Positions 62,402 to 64,000 of a DNA stretch of 64,000 bases are shown here, piece by piece. The stretch comes from Clostridia bacterium (GTDB taxonomy: Bacteria > Bacillota > Clostridia > Christensenellales > CAG-138). How positions within the stretch are numbered: the first letter of the stretch is position 1; the number at the start of each line of letters is the position of its first letter. Made by a program: the position numbers and the translations under genes. The notes below the pieces were generated by a model that worked only from the letters and a program-made list of their open reading frames with translations, searched no databases and was not told where the DNA came from. The DNA is taken from the NCBI GenBank assembly GCA_016292635.1, contig JAEDIC010000003.1:1-64000 (forward strand), given 5' to 3'.

Positions 62402-64000
62402 TTAATACATTCCGCCCATGCCGCCCATGTCGCCGCCTGCGGCAGCGGGAGCGGGAGGAGTGGGAATATCGCATACCAGGCTCTCGGTGGTGAGCACCAT
62501 GGCGGCGATGGAGGCTGCATTCTGAAGGGCGCTGCGGGTAACCTTGGTGGGGTCGATGATGCCCTTGTCTTCCATTATGCAGTACTCGTCATTGCGGGCG
62601 TCATAGCCATAGCCCGCCTTGCCGGAGTTCTTGATGTTCTCAACGATTACAGAGCCCTCAAGGCCGGCGTTCACGGCGATCTGACGAATAGGCTCTTCCA
62701 GAGCACGCATTACGATCTTTACGCCGGTGCGCTTATCGCCCTCGCAGGAATCCGCAACGGCCTTTACCTTGTGGATAACGTTTACCAGAGCTACGCCGCC
62801 GCCGGGAACGATGCCCTCTTCAACAGCCGCACGGGTGGCGTTCAGGGCGTCCTCTATGCGGAGCTTGATCTCCTTCATTTCAACTTCGGTGGCTGCGCCT
62901 ACGGCGATAACGGCTACGCCGCCTGCCAGCTTCGCAAGGCGCTCCTGAAGCTTTTCCTTATCGTAATCGGAGGTAGTCTCCTCGATCTGGGCCTTGATGG
63001 AGCTGATGCGGGCACGGATCTCGGAAGGATCGCCTGCGCCCTCAACAATGGTGGTGTTTTCCTTGTCAACCTTTACCTGACGGGCGCGGCCCAGCATATC
63101 TAGAGTGGCTTCCTTAAGGGTCATGCCAACCTCCTCGCTGATTACCTGACCGCCGGTGAGGATGGCGATATCCTGCAGCATGGCCTTGCGCCTGTCGCCA
63201 AAGCCGGGAGCCTTTACGGCAACGCAGGTAAAGGTGCCGCGGAGCTTATTGACCACCAGAGTGGCCAGAGCCTCGCCCTCAACATCCTCTGCAATAATGA
63301 GCAGCTTTGCTCCCTGCTGTACAACGCCTTCAAGAACGGGGAGAATCTCCTGAATGTTGGTGATCTTCTTGTCGGTGATGAGGATATAGGGATTATCCAG
63401 AACGGCTTCCATCTTGTCGGTATCCGTTACCATGTATGCGGAAGCATAGCCGCGGTCAAACTGCATACCTTCAACGATGTTCAGCTCGGTCTTCATGGTC
63501 TTGGACTCTTCAACGGTGATAACGCCGTCGTTGCCCACCTTTTCCATGGCGTCGCTGATGAGAGCGCCAACGTTGTCATCTCCGGCAGAGATGGAAGCTA
63601 CCTGAGCGATGGCCTGCTTGCTGCCAACGGGCTTGGATATCTCACGAAGGCCCTCAACGGCGGCCTCAACGGCGGACTCGATGCCCCGCTTTACCTCCAT
63701 GGGGTTTGCACCGGCGGCAACGTTCTTCATGCCTTCACGGATGATGGCCTGGGCAAGAAGGGTGGCGGTGGTGGTGCCGTCGCCTGCCACATCGTTGGTC
63801 TTAATGGAAACTTCCTTTACAAGCTGAGCGCCCATATTTTGGAAGGGGTCTTCCAGCTCTATTTCCTTGGCGATAGTCACGCCGTCGTTGGTGATGAGGG
63901 GAGCGCCGTACTTCTTATCCAGTACAACGTTGCGGCCCTTGGGGCCAAGGGTAATCTTAACGGTATCGGCCAGGGCGTTCATGCCCGCTTCCAGAGAGCG
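62402..64000 (-). CDS. groL: Chaperonin GroEL, partial (N-terminus cut by window edge)
   Basis: 532 residues of GroEL are visible; about 13-15 N-terminal residues lie beyond the right edge, as the frame runs open through R-S-L-E-A-G before the first internal Met. The nucleotide-binding G-D-G-T-T-T-A-T segment, apical-domain residues and the flexible C-terminal G-G-M tail (G-G-M-G-G-M-Y) are intact. GroEL forms double rings that fold proteins with GroES; groS would be expected just beyond 64000. The final Tyr after the last G-G-M is a small variation. Confidence 0.97.
   Translation of the reverse strand, partial: RSLEAGMNALADTVKITLGPKGRNVVLDKKYGAPLITNDGVTIAKEIELEDPFQNMGAQLVKEVSIKTNDVAGDGTTTATLLAQAIIREGMKNVAAGANPMEVKRGIESAVEAAVEGLREISKPVGSKQAIAQVASISAGDDNVGALISDAMEKVGNDGVITVEESKTMKTELNIVEGMQFDRGYASAYMVTDTDKMEAVLDNPYILITDKKITNIQEILPVLEGVVQQGAKLLIIAEDVEGEALATLVVNKLRGTFTCVAVKAPGFGDRRKAMLQDIAILTGGQVISEEVGMTLKEATLDMLGRARQVKVDKENTTIVEGAGDPSEIRARISSIKAQIEETTSDYDKEKLQERLAKLAGGVAVIAVGAATEVEMKEIKLRIEDALNATRAAVEEGIVPGGGVALVNVIHKVKAVADSCEGDKRTGVKIVMRALEEPIRQIAVNAGLEGSVIVENIKNSGKAGYGYDARNDEYCIMEDKGIIDPTKVTRSALQNAASIAAMVLTTESLVCDIPTPPAPAAAGGDMGGMGGMY

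Overview
This 64-kb window looks like a chromosomal segment of a Gram-positive anaerobe of the class Clostridia. Pointers are the S10-spc-alpha ribosomal cluster with zinc-type S14, map, adk and a KOW protein, the ECF vitamin transporter module next to truA, lipoprotein solute-binding proteins, strong GGAGG ribosome-binding sites and clostridial-type integrative elements. The family cannot be fixed from sequence alone.

Layout. (1) 1-4.5 kb: end of an integrative element (triple-HTH protein, tyrosine integrase, small protein) stopping at the 3' half of a tRNA-Arg(CCU) gene, then debris of a second element: seven TTGCTAACAG-type direct repeats, an integrase C-terminus fused by deletion to a truncated LexA-like repressor, and a consensus SOS box. 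(2) 4.5-12 kb: a GNAT/hydrolase/TetR operon divergent from a run of membrane-anchored alpha/beta hydrolases with a HAD phosphatase and a 45-residue membrane peptide. (3) 12-17 kb: an internally deleted IS256-type element, a secreted protein with a two-component system, and a conjugation remnant (VirB6-like gene, broken Maff-2 gene). (4) 17-21.6 kb: a compact set pairing a PAS-class III nucleotide cyclase with two stand-alone cyclic-nucleotide-binding proteins, a TIM-barrel enzyme, an ICMT-like methyltransferase and IPP isomerase. (5) 21.7-32.9 kb: an M20 amidohydrolase with an amino-acid ABC transporter, a palindromic MITE-like repeat, two membrane proteins and a nucleoside-type (BMP/NupOPQ) ABC transporter. 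(6) 33-44 kb: threonine synthase, an E2-like protein lacking the catalytic His, a PLP enzyme, purine nucleoside phosphorylase, RmuC, an ECF S component, truA, ecfT-ecfA2-ecfA1 and two zinc-ribbon proteins. (7) 44-60.4 kb: the ribosomal protein supercluster, all on the minus strand, read from a promoter before rpsJ; the alpha operon (rpsM-rpsK-rpsD-rpoA-rplQ) has its own promoter and an unusually long, hairpin-rich leader. (8) 60.6-64 kb: a beta-helix lipoprotein gene broken by a 4-bp duplication, and groL running off the right edge.

The observations most worth following are the cyclic-nucleotide circuit at 17.7-21.0 kb with its non-standard cyclase substrate-specifying residues, and the roughly 350-nt structured leader of the alpha operon. 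The left 17 kb is a patchwork of mobile-element ends; from about 21 kb on the window is mostly ordinary chromosome. No CRISPR array, intact tRNA or rRNA gene was seen.
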